Source: Salinivirga cyanobacteriivorans (lineage in GTDB: Bacteria > Bacteroidota > Bacteroidia > Bacteroidales > Salinivirgaceae). From it: a stretch of 64,000 nucleotides of DNA. The stretch lies in the NCBI RefSeq assembly GCF_001443605.1, contig NZ_CP013118.1, positions 248,001 through 312,000 of the forward strand. Direction: 5' to 3'. Position numbers and translations under genes: made by a program. The notes beneath the pieces are model-generated. The model searched no databases, was not told the DNA's origin, and was given only the letters and a program-made list of their open reading frames with translations. Below, in pieces: positions 16,276-24,815 of this stretch (positions within the stretch are counted from its first letter, which is position 1; every line of letters starts with the position of its first letter).

Positions 16276-17734
16276 ATTTATACCATTTAAATGCAAGAAT
16301 ACTTGTTTTGTCTTCAAAAGGTCTTATTTCTTTTTGTCCCTGACCACATTCAAGGGAAATGGGCAGTGTAATAATATTGTTTGATGGTAATTCATGGGCT
16401 CTATTAATATCAGATCTCTCATTAAGGCTTTCAGGCATCAAGACAACCACATGCCCGCTCCCTCCAGAATTATTTTTAACACCAACGATTATAGTTCCTT
16501 CATTGGCTTGTTCCTGCAGATTGTCAAAATCCGGATAATCGCACCCATCTGTATTGGGTATCTGTTCAAAGCTTGAAATTTCTTCATTTTCAAGACCATC
16601 ATACATATCATTTGCCTGACCATCATTTTTCACTTCACCACTAAAAATTTTATCTGCAGTAGCCCACCATCTTCCATCAGAAGCAACACTATCATAATAT
16701 AAGGCACCTCCAATATCACTATACATACTTTTTTTGGTAGGAAATAAAACTGAATCACCTTTGTGAAGATATAAATAGCTTCTAAGTCCGAGATTGCAAC
16801 CCATGCCATTTCCAACCATACCTTCTACCAAACTAACGGCAGAGTCAGCATTTACTTGCATTTCTTGAATATCAATACCAAACAAATAGTTTTTAAGCGT
16901 GTCAATATCTTCAGCTGTAACATAAACATGAAAATAAGCATCTTCATAGGTATCATACATAGGAACATATTTTTCAAATTTAATGGGAATAACTTCAACA
17001 TTCTCATCTGTATAGGGTATATTTTTCGTAGTTACATTTCCTAGATCATATCTATCAGAAGCTATCTCTTTTTTACCTTCATCATAATTTGTTAATGGAG
17101 CATCAATCATTATGTAATCGTAGGTTTTGTCTCCGAGTTCAACATTTTCGGCAAAAGCATATATCTCTTTATTAAATTGAAGATAGTAATTAAGTGCTCC
17201 TCCATTAATATTTGAATGCTTTATTTCTTCAATAACGGAGAATACTTCATCCAAGTTATTTTGAGGATAAACGATCTCCCCCTCTTCCACCTCTTCAAAG
17301 ATGTGCCAGCCGCCTTCGGGGTTGTGGATGAAGTCCCATTGGTATTTCCAAAGTTCGGTGCCGGTTGAATAATCCATAAGATTATCTGTTTCTCCCTGAG
17401 GCAAAGTAAAGGAATTTTCTTCGGAAAACGTGTGGCGTAAATTAAAAACTCCGTGGCCAAGTTCATGCGCTACATCGCGGGTGGTGGCATCGGCGGTTAC
17501 GAAGCCATATCGGGATTTGATGGGCATATAGCCGCGCACATCGCCGCCTTCGGTGATGCCGGGGATTACGAACAGGTAGGCCTGGCCCTGTTGCACGGGG
17601 TCGTACTGCATGCTGGCCAGAAACGATTCCCACACGGCGCGCATCTCGTTGCTGTAGTCGGTGTTGGGGCGCTCTATGAGGCCGTCGCCGTTTTCGTCCC
17701 AATAGTTGATGTCCAGCGCGGGCAGGTATTCCAC
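16265..17734 (-). CDS. Orphan toxin-tip cassette: peptidase domain plus NlpC/P60-like amidase tip
   Basis: The open frame extends to about 17824; 17734 is an internal GTG. After the conserved peptidase domain (EEVEEGE end) the tip resembles that at 10993-12546: candidate Cys in GMGCNLGLRSYLYL (about 16785-16805), GQANDMYDGL, TIIVGVKNN, His in GGSGHVVVLMPE (about 16436-16465), SLECGQGQK and a final LAFKWYKYEK. I infer peptidoglycan amidase or peptidase activity by analogy with NlpC/P60 enzymes. There is no start of its own. Confidence 0.8.
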   Translation of the reverse strand: MEYLPALDINYWDENGDGLIERPNTDYSNEMRAVWESFLASMQYDPVQQGQAYLFVIPGITEGGDVRGYMPIKSRYGFVTADATTRDVAHELGHGVFNLRHTFSEENSFTLPQGETDNLMDYSTGTELWKYQWDFIHNPEGGWHIFEEVEEGEIVYPQNNLDEVFSVIEEIKHSNINGGALNYYLQFNKEIYAFAENVELGDKTYDYIMIDAPLTNYDEGKKEIASDRYDLGNVTTKNIPYTDENVEVIPIKFEKYVPMYDTYEDAYFHVYVTAEDIDTLKNYLFGIDIQEMQVNADSAVSLVEGMVGNGMGCNLGLRSYLYLHKGDSVLFPTKKSMYSDIGGALYYDSVASDGRWWATADKIFSGEVKNDGQANDMYDGLENEEISSFEQIPNTDGCDYPDFDNLQEQANEGTIIVGVKNNSGGSGHVVVLMPESLNERSDINRAHELPSNNIITLPISLECGQGQKEIRPFEDKTSILAFKWYKYEK

Positions 17735-18189
17735 GTCCCAGCTGACTACGGCCTGCCCGTAAATGTCGTTGAGTGCGTCTTCGAACTGGGCTTCGGTGTA
17801 GTTGAGCTCGTAGCCACGGGGTCAGTGCAATAGAGATTTATTGTTCTTTTATATTCTTTGCCTTGATGCAAAGAACCAAAAATCAAGACCAAATTACGCT
17901 TCAGCCCGCTCTGTTCAAAGAATTAAATGACCAATAAAAGCTGAACAAGCCTCTTTTATGTCATTCATATCCTTTGAACATTCACTCCAACGCTGGCTCG
18001 CAAATTTGGTCTGGCCTGCCCGCAAAAAGTTTTTTAGTGTATTACTAACTTTTTATTGTAGCTTTTTGACCGGCCATGATGCAACGCCTGAACGATATTG
18101 CCACCTTCCGGGAAAAAGACCGCGAACACATTCTCTACACCCTCGATGCGATGATCCGCGACGTTAAGACAAGGCAGGCTTATTCGTAA
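17282..18189. repeat. Long direct repeat, copy B
   Basis: Partner of 12083-13001, with only scattered differences, including the identical breakpoint at GGGGTCAGTGC and the same 240-bp non-coding repeat at 17825-18067. Confidence 0.75.
18068..18189 (+). pseudogene. 3' remnant of XRE repressor gene (second)
   Basis: Reads MMQRLNDIATFREKDREHIL then YTLDAMIRDVKTRQAYS and stop, nearly the same as the remnant at 12880-13001. The HTH half is missing. An immunity gene follows 17 bp after the stop, as with the intact xre genes. Confidence 0.85.
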
Positions 18190-18206
18190 AAGGTGCGGGA
18201 ACTAGT

Positions 18207-18788
18207 TTACTCCTTCTTTTGCGGCCTGATTACCTCTGCCTTGTCGATTTGTTTTAGGTATTTCTCATCTTGCGGCAACCCACAATCCCATCCATAGCTA
18301 TAATAAAACTTTTTATTTTTCAAATCTTCTTTGAATGTGCCAATAGTTGATGTTACACTTCGGCTAGCATTGCGTAAGCAATTCCCTAAAGTGTCAACAT
18401 ATGTTATTTCTTCGTCTGCTCCAGCCATATTTTCATCCCGGTACCCTTTACTGAACTGCATGTTTTGATAATAATACTTATATTTAACACAAATACTATC
18501 AATATAATAGAAGTATCTTTCTCTTCTTGATTTTCCCAGGCCAGACTGACCATAATTAAGTGCCTTTATTAGAACTAATTGATTGTCATTAAAATAATAA
18601 TAAGTAGAATCGTAACGCAGTGTTTCTTCATCGTATCCACCAAACCCTTTTAGTTGGTAATTGCAAAGGTTTTCATCTATTTCCTGTGTTATTTTCTCAA
18701 TCTGGTCTATTTGTTTAAGTATCTTTTCATTCTGACCATATGTCAAAGTGAGGCTAAGAATAAATAATAAGCTTAAAAAGTATTTCAT
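18207..18788 (-). CDS. Exported putative immunity protein for M15-like tip
   Basis: 193 residues with a signal peptide (MKYFLSLLFILSLTLTYGQ), an N-terminal helical stretch (KILKQIDQIEKITQEIDENL) and a Tyr-rich beta domain; the tail repeats KYLKQIDKAEVIRPQKKE. It starts 11 bp after the M15-like tip. I know no family. Export fits neutralisation of a peptidoglycan peptidase in the periplasm. Confidence 0.7.
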   Translation of the reverse strand: MKYFLSLLFILSLTLTYGQNEKILKQIDQIEKITQEIDENLCNYQLKGFGGYDEETLRYDSTYYYFNDNQLVLIKALNYGQSGLGKSRRERYFYYIDSICVKYKYYYQNMQFSKGYRDENMAGADEEITYVDTLGNCLRNASRSVTSTIGTFKEDLKNKKFYYSYGWDCGLPQDEKYLKQIDKAEVIRPQKKE

Positions 18789-18799
18789 TTGTTTATTTT

Positions 18800-21484
18800 T
18801 TATGGGTTTGAAAATCCCTTGATGATATCTTTATTAATATTGAAGTGCATAGGGTCTATTAAGTCATTATACAAACCTCCCCATTCTATCACCATCGTTT
18901 CACCAAACTTTTCCTTATGCGCCGTATTTATTGCATTATAAACAGCCAAGTCGATATCGCAAAACCCATCTATAAGTAATTGGTTTTCGTAGGGTTTAGT
19001 TACTTTTAAATAATTCCTTAAATCCATGCAGCTTGAAAAAGATGCTTCTGTTAGAAAGTTATCAAATTTTAGTCTTTCTGCAAAAAATGCTGCCACATCC
19101 GGATCGTTTAACATGGGAATGGTATCTGTTTGCTGTGTATTGAAATGGCTTATAAGTTTCGTAATACCGTTTTTTGAGTCTTCATCAAACACGACCGTTG
19201 CTCTATGTGACTCTAAAAACAGGGTTATGTCATCTTTTATGGGCTCAAAATTAGAAATTATTATGGAGCCGGAGGTAATTTGAGCCAATGCTTCAATTGA
19301 AGGCAAACTTGTGTTGCCGTAATTGTATATTAATAGGTATTTATCAAAGATTTCCGTTAGTCTGGTTTCATTTAAACTATCTGGATTAAAATTGAGACCA
19401 TAAAACTTCTCAAGAAATTCTTTGCTTTTATCAATAATTAAACTGGCATTTGCTTTTGGTGAGGTGATATCAAAATCACAGATATATTTTACGAATTTCA
19501 CGTATTTTCCTGTCTGATAATTATCAACTTCACCTCCAGTGATAAAAGGGTTTTGTTGCACTCTCATATCAATTGCAGCGCCTAATGAATGTAAGCTTAA
19601 TGAGGTAGTGCTTGAAGTTACTTTACGCATGCGTAGACCATTAATAGTTCCGCTATATTTGCCATCACACCACGTACTATAATTGGGATTAGATTTTAAT
19701 ATTGTATCGGCACGCGCCAATACTTGGGCATATTCCTCCATGACCCCTGTAACTGTATATCCTAAAAACTGAACAGAAGTGTTTTCAACATTATGATTTT
19801 CCAAAAACTCAATAATTCCACCGTCATCTTCATCAAAATAACCATTTTCAATTGCTAAATCGCACAATGAACTATAAACTGAAAACCCTCCATCAACATC
19901 ATCGTGAAAATCCGGGTTATCATTCCATATTTCAAGGTCAGGATCAATACTTGCTTCAATTATCGCTTCTGCTACAACAGCGGATCCATATGTAACTTTA
20001 ACTGAAAAAGGACTATTTTCTGCGGGTAATAATTCATTCTCATATCCTTCCCGGTTCATTACCCCATCCCACGTAAAATCCACATTTATATCTTCACTTT
20101 GATCTTCTGGCAGTGGAACATACCCAAGATAATATTCATTCTCTGGGTTCTCATATTCTGAAACATGTACAACAATATTGGCCCATCCAGGTTCATTTGA
20201 TAATGAGCGATGTGAAAGATAAAGCTCAACGTTTAAATCAATATAACCGGGAGCAAAGTTATCGTTCACAGATTCGACAGATAGCTCAGGAGAGGCCATC
20301 TCCCCCTCTTCCACATCTTCAAAGATGTGCCAACCGCCTTCGGGGTTGTGGATGAAGTCCCATTGGTATTTCCAAAGTTCGGTGCCGGTTGAATAATCCA
20401 TAAGATTATCTGTTTCTCCCTGAGGCAAAGTAAAGGAATTTTCTTCGGAAAACGTGTGGCGTAAATTAAAAACTCCGTGGCCAAGTTCATGCGCTACATC
20501 GCGGGTGGTGGCATCGGCGGTTACGAAGCCGTAGCGCGATTTAATGGGCATATACCCACGTACGTCGCCGCCTTCGGTGATGCCGGGGATTACGAACAGG
20601 TAGGCCTGGCCCTGTTGCACGGGGTCGTACTGCATGCTGGCCAGAAACGATTCCCACACGGCGCGCATCTCGTTGCTGTAGTCGGTGTTGGGGCGCTCTA
20701 TGAGGCCGTCGCCGTTTTCGTCCCAATAGTTGATGTCCAGCGCGGGCAGGTATTCCACATCCCAGCTTACCACGGCCTGGCCGTAAATGTCGTTGAGGGC
20801 CTCTTCGAGTTGTTCCTGTGTGTAATTGAGCTCGTGGCCTACAGGTACTACTTTCAATTCGAGGGCAAAGCGCTCATAAGCTGCCACCCCTATACCTCCG
20901 GCTATGGAAGCTTCCCCGGTGGTGGTATCGCGGTTGCACACGGCCAGCAGAATATCTTCATTGCCGGGTGGTGCCTGCAGGCTGAGTGTGTAGCCTGAGG
21001 TGGCATCGCCGTCTGCGCTTACGCCGGTGCCGCCCGACTGGTACTGGAAATTGAGCTCATCGGCGTCGCTGTCGTTCACCTGCACGCGCAACATGCCGGT
21101 TTCATCGGTGGACATGGCTTTCCAGCCAATGCCGGTGACCTGCGTACCCGTGGTCAGGGTTTGATAGCCGGTTACGGGCGGATCGCGATAAGCATCCATA
21201 CCGTATTTGGACATGCTGTGGGGGACAAACTCAATTGGCCTGTCGCAGGCGATCATATCCTGCACCGGATCGTGGTCGGCTCCACCACCGGAACCACCTT
21301 CGCCATCGCCACCCACGTTGAAATGGTCATCTTCGGTTACCACCACCTCGGTGCCTGCGCCATCGCTGATGTAGGTGGCACCTCCCACTGCAACCATGGC
21401 CGTGTCCACAGGACCGCCATTGTACACGATCCAGGTGCTGTCGTTAATCTGTTCCAGAGAGTCAATGGGGTTATCCACGTTCAC
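18800..21484 (-). CDS. Orphan cassette: long head-gene segment plus M15-like peptidoglycan peptidase tip
   Basis: This is the longest displaced copy. Homology to the head gene starts near 21515 in the linker (GDTVNVDNPIDSLEQ) and covers the whole peptidase region. The tip carries SLHSLGAAIDMR (about 19570-19605) and IEWGGLYNDLIDPMHFNI (about 18835-18895), the SxHxxGxAxD and WGG...D.MHF zinc-ligand motifs of M15/VanY-type D,D-carboxypeptidases and L-alanyl-D-glutamate peptidases. A likely activity is cleavage of peptidoglycan stem peptides. No ATG or signal peptide; 21484 is an internal GTG. Confidence 0.85.
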   Translation of the reverse strand: MNVDNPIDSLEQINDSTWIVYNGGPVDTAMVAVGGATYISDGAGTEVVVTEDDHFNVGGDGEGGSGGGADHDPVQDMIACDRPIEFVPHSMSKYGMDAYRDPPVTGYQTLTTGTQVTGIGWKAMSTDETGMLRVQVNDSDADELNFQYQSGGTGVSADGDATSGYTLSLQAPPGNEDILLAVCNRDTTTGEASIAGGIGVAAYERFALELKVVPVGHELNYTQEQLEEALNDIYGQAVVSWDVEYLPALDINYWDENGDGLIERPNTDYSNEMRAVWESFLASMQYDPVQQGQAYLFVIPGITEGGDVRGYMPIKSRYGFVTADATTRDVAHELGHGVFNLRHTFSEENSFTLPQGETDNLMDYSTGTELWKYQWDFIHNPEGGWHIFEDVEEGEMASPELSVESVNDNFAPGYIDLNVELYLSHRSLSNEPGWANIVVHVSEYENPENEYYLGYVPLPEDQSEDINVDFTWDGVMNREGYENELLPAENSPFSVKVTYGSAVVAEAIIEASIDPDLEIWNDNPDFHDDVDGGFSVYSSLCDLAIENGYFDEDDGGIIEFLENHNVENTSVQFLGYTVTGVMEEYAQVLARADTILKSNPNYSTWCDGKYSGTINGLRMRKVTSSTTSLSLHSLGAAIDMRVQQNPFITGGEVDNYQTGKYVKFVKYICDFDITSPKANASLIIDKSKEFLEKFYGLNFNPDSLNETRLTEIFDKYLLIYNYGNTSLPSIEALAQITSGSIIISNFEPIKDDITLFLESHRATVVFDEDSKNGITKLISHFNTQQTDTIPMLNDPDVAAFFAERLKFDNFLTEASFSSCMDLRNYLKVTKPYENQLLIDGFCDIDLAVYNAINTAHKEKFGETMVIEWGGLYNDLIDPMHFNINKDIIKGFSNP

Positions 21485-21618
21485 CGTGTCACCGGGTGTG
21501 GGAATATCGCCACCTCCGGGGTTTTTTATTTTATTGACATGGTCATTAGGGACTACAAAGCCGGGCAGGCATACGCTAATAAGTAGGTAAACTATACAGC
21601 TATCCTGAGGGTGTTAAA

Positions 21619-22113
21619 TCAAGTATGTTCTCCCTCATTCAGAACCTCTACCTCTCCGCTTATTACTTTGCGGTTTTCGTTTATTTTTATATTTGAAAAC
21701 CTTACGGTTTCTTTTACTTTATTGATAATCCCCATCTCAACCTCTCCGTAACCAGAATATCCATCTTTTGTTGAAGTTATTTTTTTAATATTAACTTTAT
21801 TATTGTCAACTTTGAACCAGTCGCCTACAGAAAGTAACTTTTCTTGTTCTATCTGCACTTTCTTTTCTCTAAATTTAAGAACAGACCGATAAAAAAATGG
21901 CAATGCCAGTAAAAATAATATAAAAATTGACCAAAATTTACCTATTGCTTTGTCCAATAATAACAACAAAGTTCTCATCTTTTTTGCAGCTATACCAGTT
22001 GGCATATGATCGCTATAGACCAAACTATCATAATCCACTAATAACCAAATCAAAAAAGAAAACGCAAATATACTAAAAATGATATCTACATATCTATTCT
22101 TCTCCAAATTCAT
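21619..22113 (-). CDS. Two-helix membrane protein, immunity paralogue A
   Basis: 164 residues with two membrane segments (about residues 9-26, VDIIFSIFAFSFLIWLLV; and about 56-72, FWSIFILFLLALPFFY) and a soluble C-terminal domain (TKDGYSGYGEVEMGIINKVK...GEVEVLNEGE). The C-terminal 60 residues are almost the same as in the protein at 22318-22833. It overlaps the remnant of a related tip (22094-22260). I infer it is the immunity gene of an older, mostly deleted version of the same toxin. Confidence 0.75.
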   Translation of the reverse strand: MNLEKNRYVDIIFSIFAFSFLIWLLVDYDSLVYSDHMPTGIAAKKMRTLLLLLDKAIGKFWSIFILFLLALPFFYRSVLKFREKKVQIEQEKLLSVGDWFKVDNNKVNIKKITSTKDGYSGYGEVEMGIINKVKETVRFSNIKINENRKVISGEVEVLNEGEHT

Positions 22114-22260
22114 CTTGAATATAATTTATTAGTTCCACACCTGTATGTGACGCAATCCATTGCACCATATCTCGATCAAAACCAATGTTTTTTAGGTTCC
22201 TAACAACATTAGCCGGATTTGTGCTTACAGCATTGGTTGTTTTTTTTGGGGCATATACTC
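22094..22260 (-). pseudogene. Remnant of a toxin tip C-terminus
   Basis: Too short for a stand-alone gene. The minus strand reads VVRNLKNIGFDRDMVQWIAS then HTGVELINYIQDEFGEE and TAG at 22094-22096. It aligns with the end of the tip at 22826-24379 (MVKNMKAIGFDQDMVEWIGS then HTGVELTEYI). It abuts its own immunity gene, so a related tip/immunity pair was truncated from its 5' side. Confidence 0.8.
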
Positions 22261-22317
22261 CACATCAAAACTTAGATGGCCTTGTACTGGCATATAGATA
22301 AAATTTTATTGCTATTG

Positions 22318-22833
22318 CTATTGCTCTCCCTCACTCAAAACTTCTACCTCACCGCTTATTACTTTGCGGTTTTCGTTTATCCTTATATTGGAAAACTTTA
22401 CTGATTTTTTTAACTTATTTATAATCCCCATCTCAACCTCTCCGTAACCAGAATATCCATCTTTTGTAGAAGTTATTTTTTCTATATATACATTATTACC
22501 ATTGTAAATGAACATATTCCCAGGAGCCAATATAATATTTCTATTATCATCGTTAATTATAGGTTCATCTTTTAATAGGCCTCTAATAGTACGATAAACA
22601 AATGGAACAGCTAAAACTGAAAAAATCATTACTGTAAAAAACTTCCCCCCTATTTCATACAAAAAATTAGTAATGACAATCATAAGTTTTGCGGCTTTCC
22701 CTGTAGGCATAAAATCAGGTTGTAAAAACCTATCAAAGTCAACAAACATCCATATTAAAGTAGCAATAACAATAATGCTAATGAGGCTATCTACAATTAA
22801 CTTCCACTTTTTTCTAAAAAAGTTCTTATTCAT
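22318..22833 (-). CDS. Two-helix membrane protein, immunity paralogue B
   Basis: 171 residues: two hydrophobic segments (LISIIVIATLIWMFV and FFTVMIFSVLAVPFVY) and the same soluble C-terminal domain as paralogue A. It overlaps the tip stop by 8 nt, indicating translational coupling. A membrane-embedded immunity protein is typical for pore-forming or membrane-targeting toxins; this is inference from topology and position. Confidence 0.75.
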   Translation of the reverse strand: MNKNFFRKKWKLIVDSLISIIVIATLIWMFVDFDRFLQPDFMPTGKAAKLMIVITNFLYEIGGKFFTVMIFSVLAVPFVYRTIRGLLKDEPIINDDNRNIILAPGNMFIYNGNNVYIEKITSTKDGYSGYGEVEMGIINKLKKSVKFSNIRINENRKVISGEVEVLSEGEQ

Positions 22834-24379
22834 AATAGTTCAATATATACTCTGTTAATTCTACACCAGTATGGGAGCCTATCCACTCAACCATATCTTG
22901 ATCAAAACCTATAGCTTTCATGTTTTTAACCATATTATCTGGAGATGCTAATAAAGCATTTTTTAATTTAATGGATATGTATGAATTATTTTTTAATAAT
23001 CCCTTAGATACAACATTCATTAAGAGATTTATTCCGCAAGTTTGCGCAATATTAGCTATGTTGAACTCATTATCTTGTAATGCTACAATAGTTGCTTGCC
23101 GAAAACAGCCTACACCTACTTGTAACTTCCAGCCAGATAATAAGCTCTCAGCACCACTATATACAACCTGTCCATAATCAACATCATTCAAGCCCTCTTC
23201 AAATGTATTTCCTTTCAATGCTTCAATTCCTACTTGTAAAGTCATATCCACTATAATGCCTGTAGCAAATTTACTTCCGTAAACAATGGCATTTTTCCCG
23301 GCTGCATAAGTACCCAAAGTTACAATAGAAAACCCTAAATCTGCCAATGTGGTTACATCATCAATTATCTGAGCTCGTTCTTCTTTTTGCAACAACCAAT
23401 GCAACAAATAAGCTGGTACCACAGCTACATCTTCATTTACATTAAGACTTGATGGCAACAAAACAGAAAATTTTGTGGCCATTATTCCAACATATTCAAA
23501 TTGATCCAAAGTCATAAGTAAATGCTCTTCCTGAAAGATAGAAACCCAATCGTTCGTAGATTTAATTTTTATTTTACACGTACTAAAAATCTTTTCAGAT
23601 TGAAAAATTATGTCGGGACCCAATGTTTCTTCCCATTCCAATAATTTAACATAAGTTTCTCCATTATAATTAAATTCTGGTATCATGATGGAATTAATAT
23701 CAGGGGGCAAGACATCTTTTTGTATTTGGGCAATTTTCAGAATAAACTCTTTCTGGTGGTCTTCATCAAAACTCTCTATATATTCTGGTATGGTGCAATT
23801 GTAATTTAAAAGATGTAGCACAAGTTGTTGTTTATCATCTTGCCCTTCTATAGTTTCAACAATGTCAAGTATCTTTTGCTGATACCCTTCAGGTTTTTCT
23901 TCAACTAACGCATCCATCCATTTTGTTTTGAAGGCAAGGTTAAAATAGTTTTGAGCCTCGGCAGGTAGAATACTGATAATTTTCAACATCTTACCAGGGC
24001 TGTCTTCTATGTCAAAAATTGATGGGTAGTTATTTATTTGTTGCTTATAACTATCGATATCTGGATACAAATAATCCATAAAGTCGTCAAAATGTTCATT
24101 ATTGACCCTAACACGGAAAAAGTCATTATAATCAACCATTGTCATATAACCCTCTTCCTCAGGGTCTTCATTCCAACCTGTTTGGATAGAGAACTCTCCT
24201 TGCTTCTTAAAATAAAAAACAATTTTCGTGTATGACTTATTATCTGGCAATACCATATCATTGGCAAATAAAGACCATGATCCTGAATAGTCAAGTGATA
24301 AATTATTTAGATGTGCCCATCTGAACTCCTCTATCTTTTCTCTCAACATCCACGGATCCCGGGTTTCCCCCTCTTCCAC
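22826..24379 (-). CDS. Displaced toxin tip (element 2/1 boundary), possible membrane-active toxin
   Basis: The frame is open to the core site at 24440 and reads WKYQWDLIHNPEGGWHIFEE before 24379, which is only an in-frame GTG. The tip (about 510 residues) is unrecognised. Its last 200 residues have long apolar stretches (LADLGFSIVTLGTYAAGKNA, IIVDMTLQVGIEALKG) and end VEWIGSHTGVELTEYILNYYE. Two membrane-spanning immunity paralogues follow. A membrane-active toxin is a reasonable guess and no more. Confidence 0.7.
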   Translation of the reverse strand: MEEGETRDPWMLREKIEEFRWAHLNNLSLDYSGSWSLFANDMVLPDNKSYTKIVFYFKKQGEFSIQTGWNEDPEEEGYMTMVDYNDFFRVRVNNEHFDDFMDYLYPDIDSYKQQINNYPSIFDIEDSPGKMLKIISILPAEAQNYFNLAFKTKWMDALVEEKPEGYQQKILDIVETIEGQDDKQQLVLHLLNYNCTIPEYIESFDEDHQKEFILKIAQIQKDVLPPDINSIMIPEFNYNGETYVKLLEWEETLGPDIIFQSEKIFSTCKIKIKSTNDWVSIFQEEHLLMTLDQFEYVGIMATKFSVLLPSSLNVNEDVAVVPAYLLHWLLQKEERAQIIDDVTTLADLGFSIVTLGTYAAGKNAIVYGSKFATGIIVDMTLQVGIEALKGNTFEEGLNDVDYGQVVYSGAESLLSGWKLQVGVGCFRQATIVALQDNEFNIANIAQTCGINLLMNVVSKGLLKNNSYISIKLKNALLASPDNMVKNMKAIGFDQDMVEWIGSHTGVELTEYILNYYE

Positions 24380-24427
24380 CTCCTCAAATATATGCCAACC
24401 GCCTTCGGGGTTGTGGATCAGGTCCCA

Positions 24428-24440
24428 TTGGTATTTCCAA
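24428..24440. other. Putative attachment core (junction 1)
   Basis: TTGGTATTTCCAA on the plus strand (TTGG-AAATA-CCAA on the coding strand). Homology to the head gene is present left of 24440 and stops at 24441, where the terminal repeat GTGAGCAGG begins. The 4-bp inverted arms with a 5-bp spacer look like a tyrosine recombinase crossover core. Confidence 0.7.
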
Positions 24441-24815
24441 GTGAGCAGGAAAACCCATCGTCAATGATGCTTTTATACAGGCTTTTATCAAAGAACGTCG
24501 TGCGTTAAACACACTTTCAAATATATAAAAATCGGCCATACTTTTTCTTTCAATTGAAAAGTTCAATTGAAAAAAAAAGACCACAGGTTTATTTTTTAAA
24601 AGAAAAACAAAAAAAAAGAAAGCCATACCACAAGGTAAGGCGGAAAGGGCTGTCAAGGCTGACGGCAAAAGAGTTTTACCATAAAAATCAATTTCTTAAA
24701 ACTGTTTTGCCGGAACTTGTCTTGGCCTTTACTGCCCTTGAAGCCGGCTTAAATTGGGCTTCCTTTTTTTGCTTTCCGGAAGTCAAAAACTGCTTTGTTT
24801 CAAGTCGCTAACCTG
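24441..24815. repeat. Element terminal repeat (LE-like, non-coding), copy 2
   Basis: Begins GTGAGCAGGAAAACCC at the core and is repeated at 36308-36686 and 49320-49698. It contains two TTCAATTGAA palindromes near 24550-24570 and a poly-A/T tract. No credible gene. In copies 3 and 4 an IS21-like element interrupts the sequence at the end of this repeat. Confidence 0.75.

Noticed and set aside
22245..22280. Possible FDVEYMP match to the SWDVEYLP segment before the relic tip
   Set aside because: The match is seven residues, in another frame from the relic tip and without flanking similarity; likely chance.
24384..24668. 94-residue frame crossing junction 1 (MADFYIFESVFNARRSLIK...), also at 49263-49445
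   Set aside because: It runs antiparallel to nothing but shifts frame over the core into known peptidase coding sequence; it exists only because the terminal repeat is joined there. A short leader peptide cannot be excluded, but there is no support.
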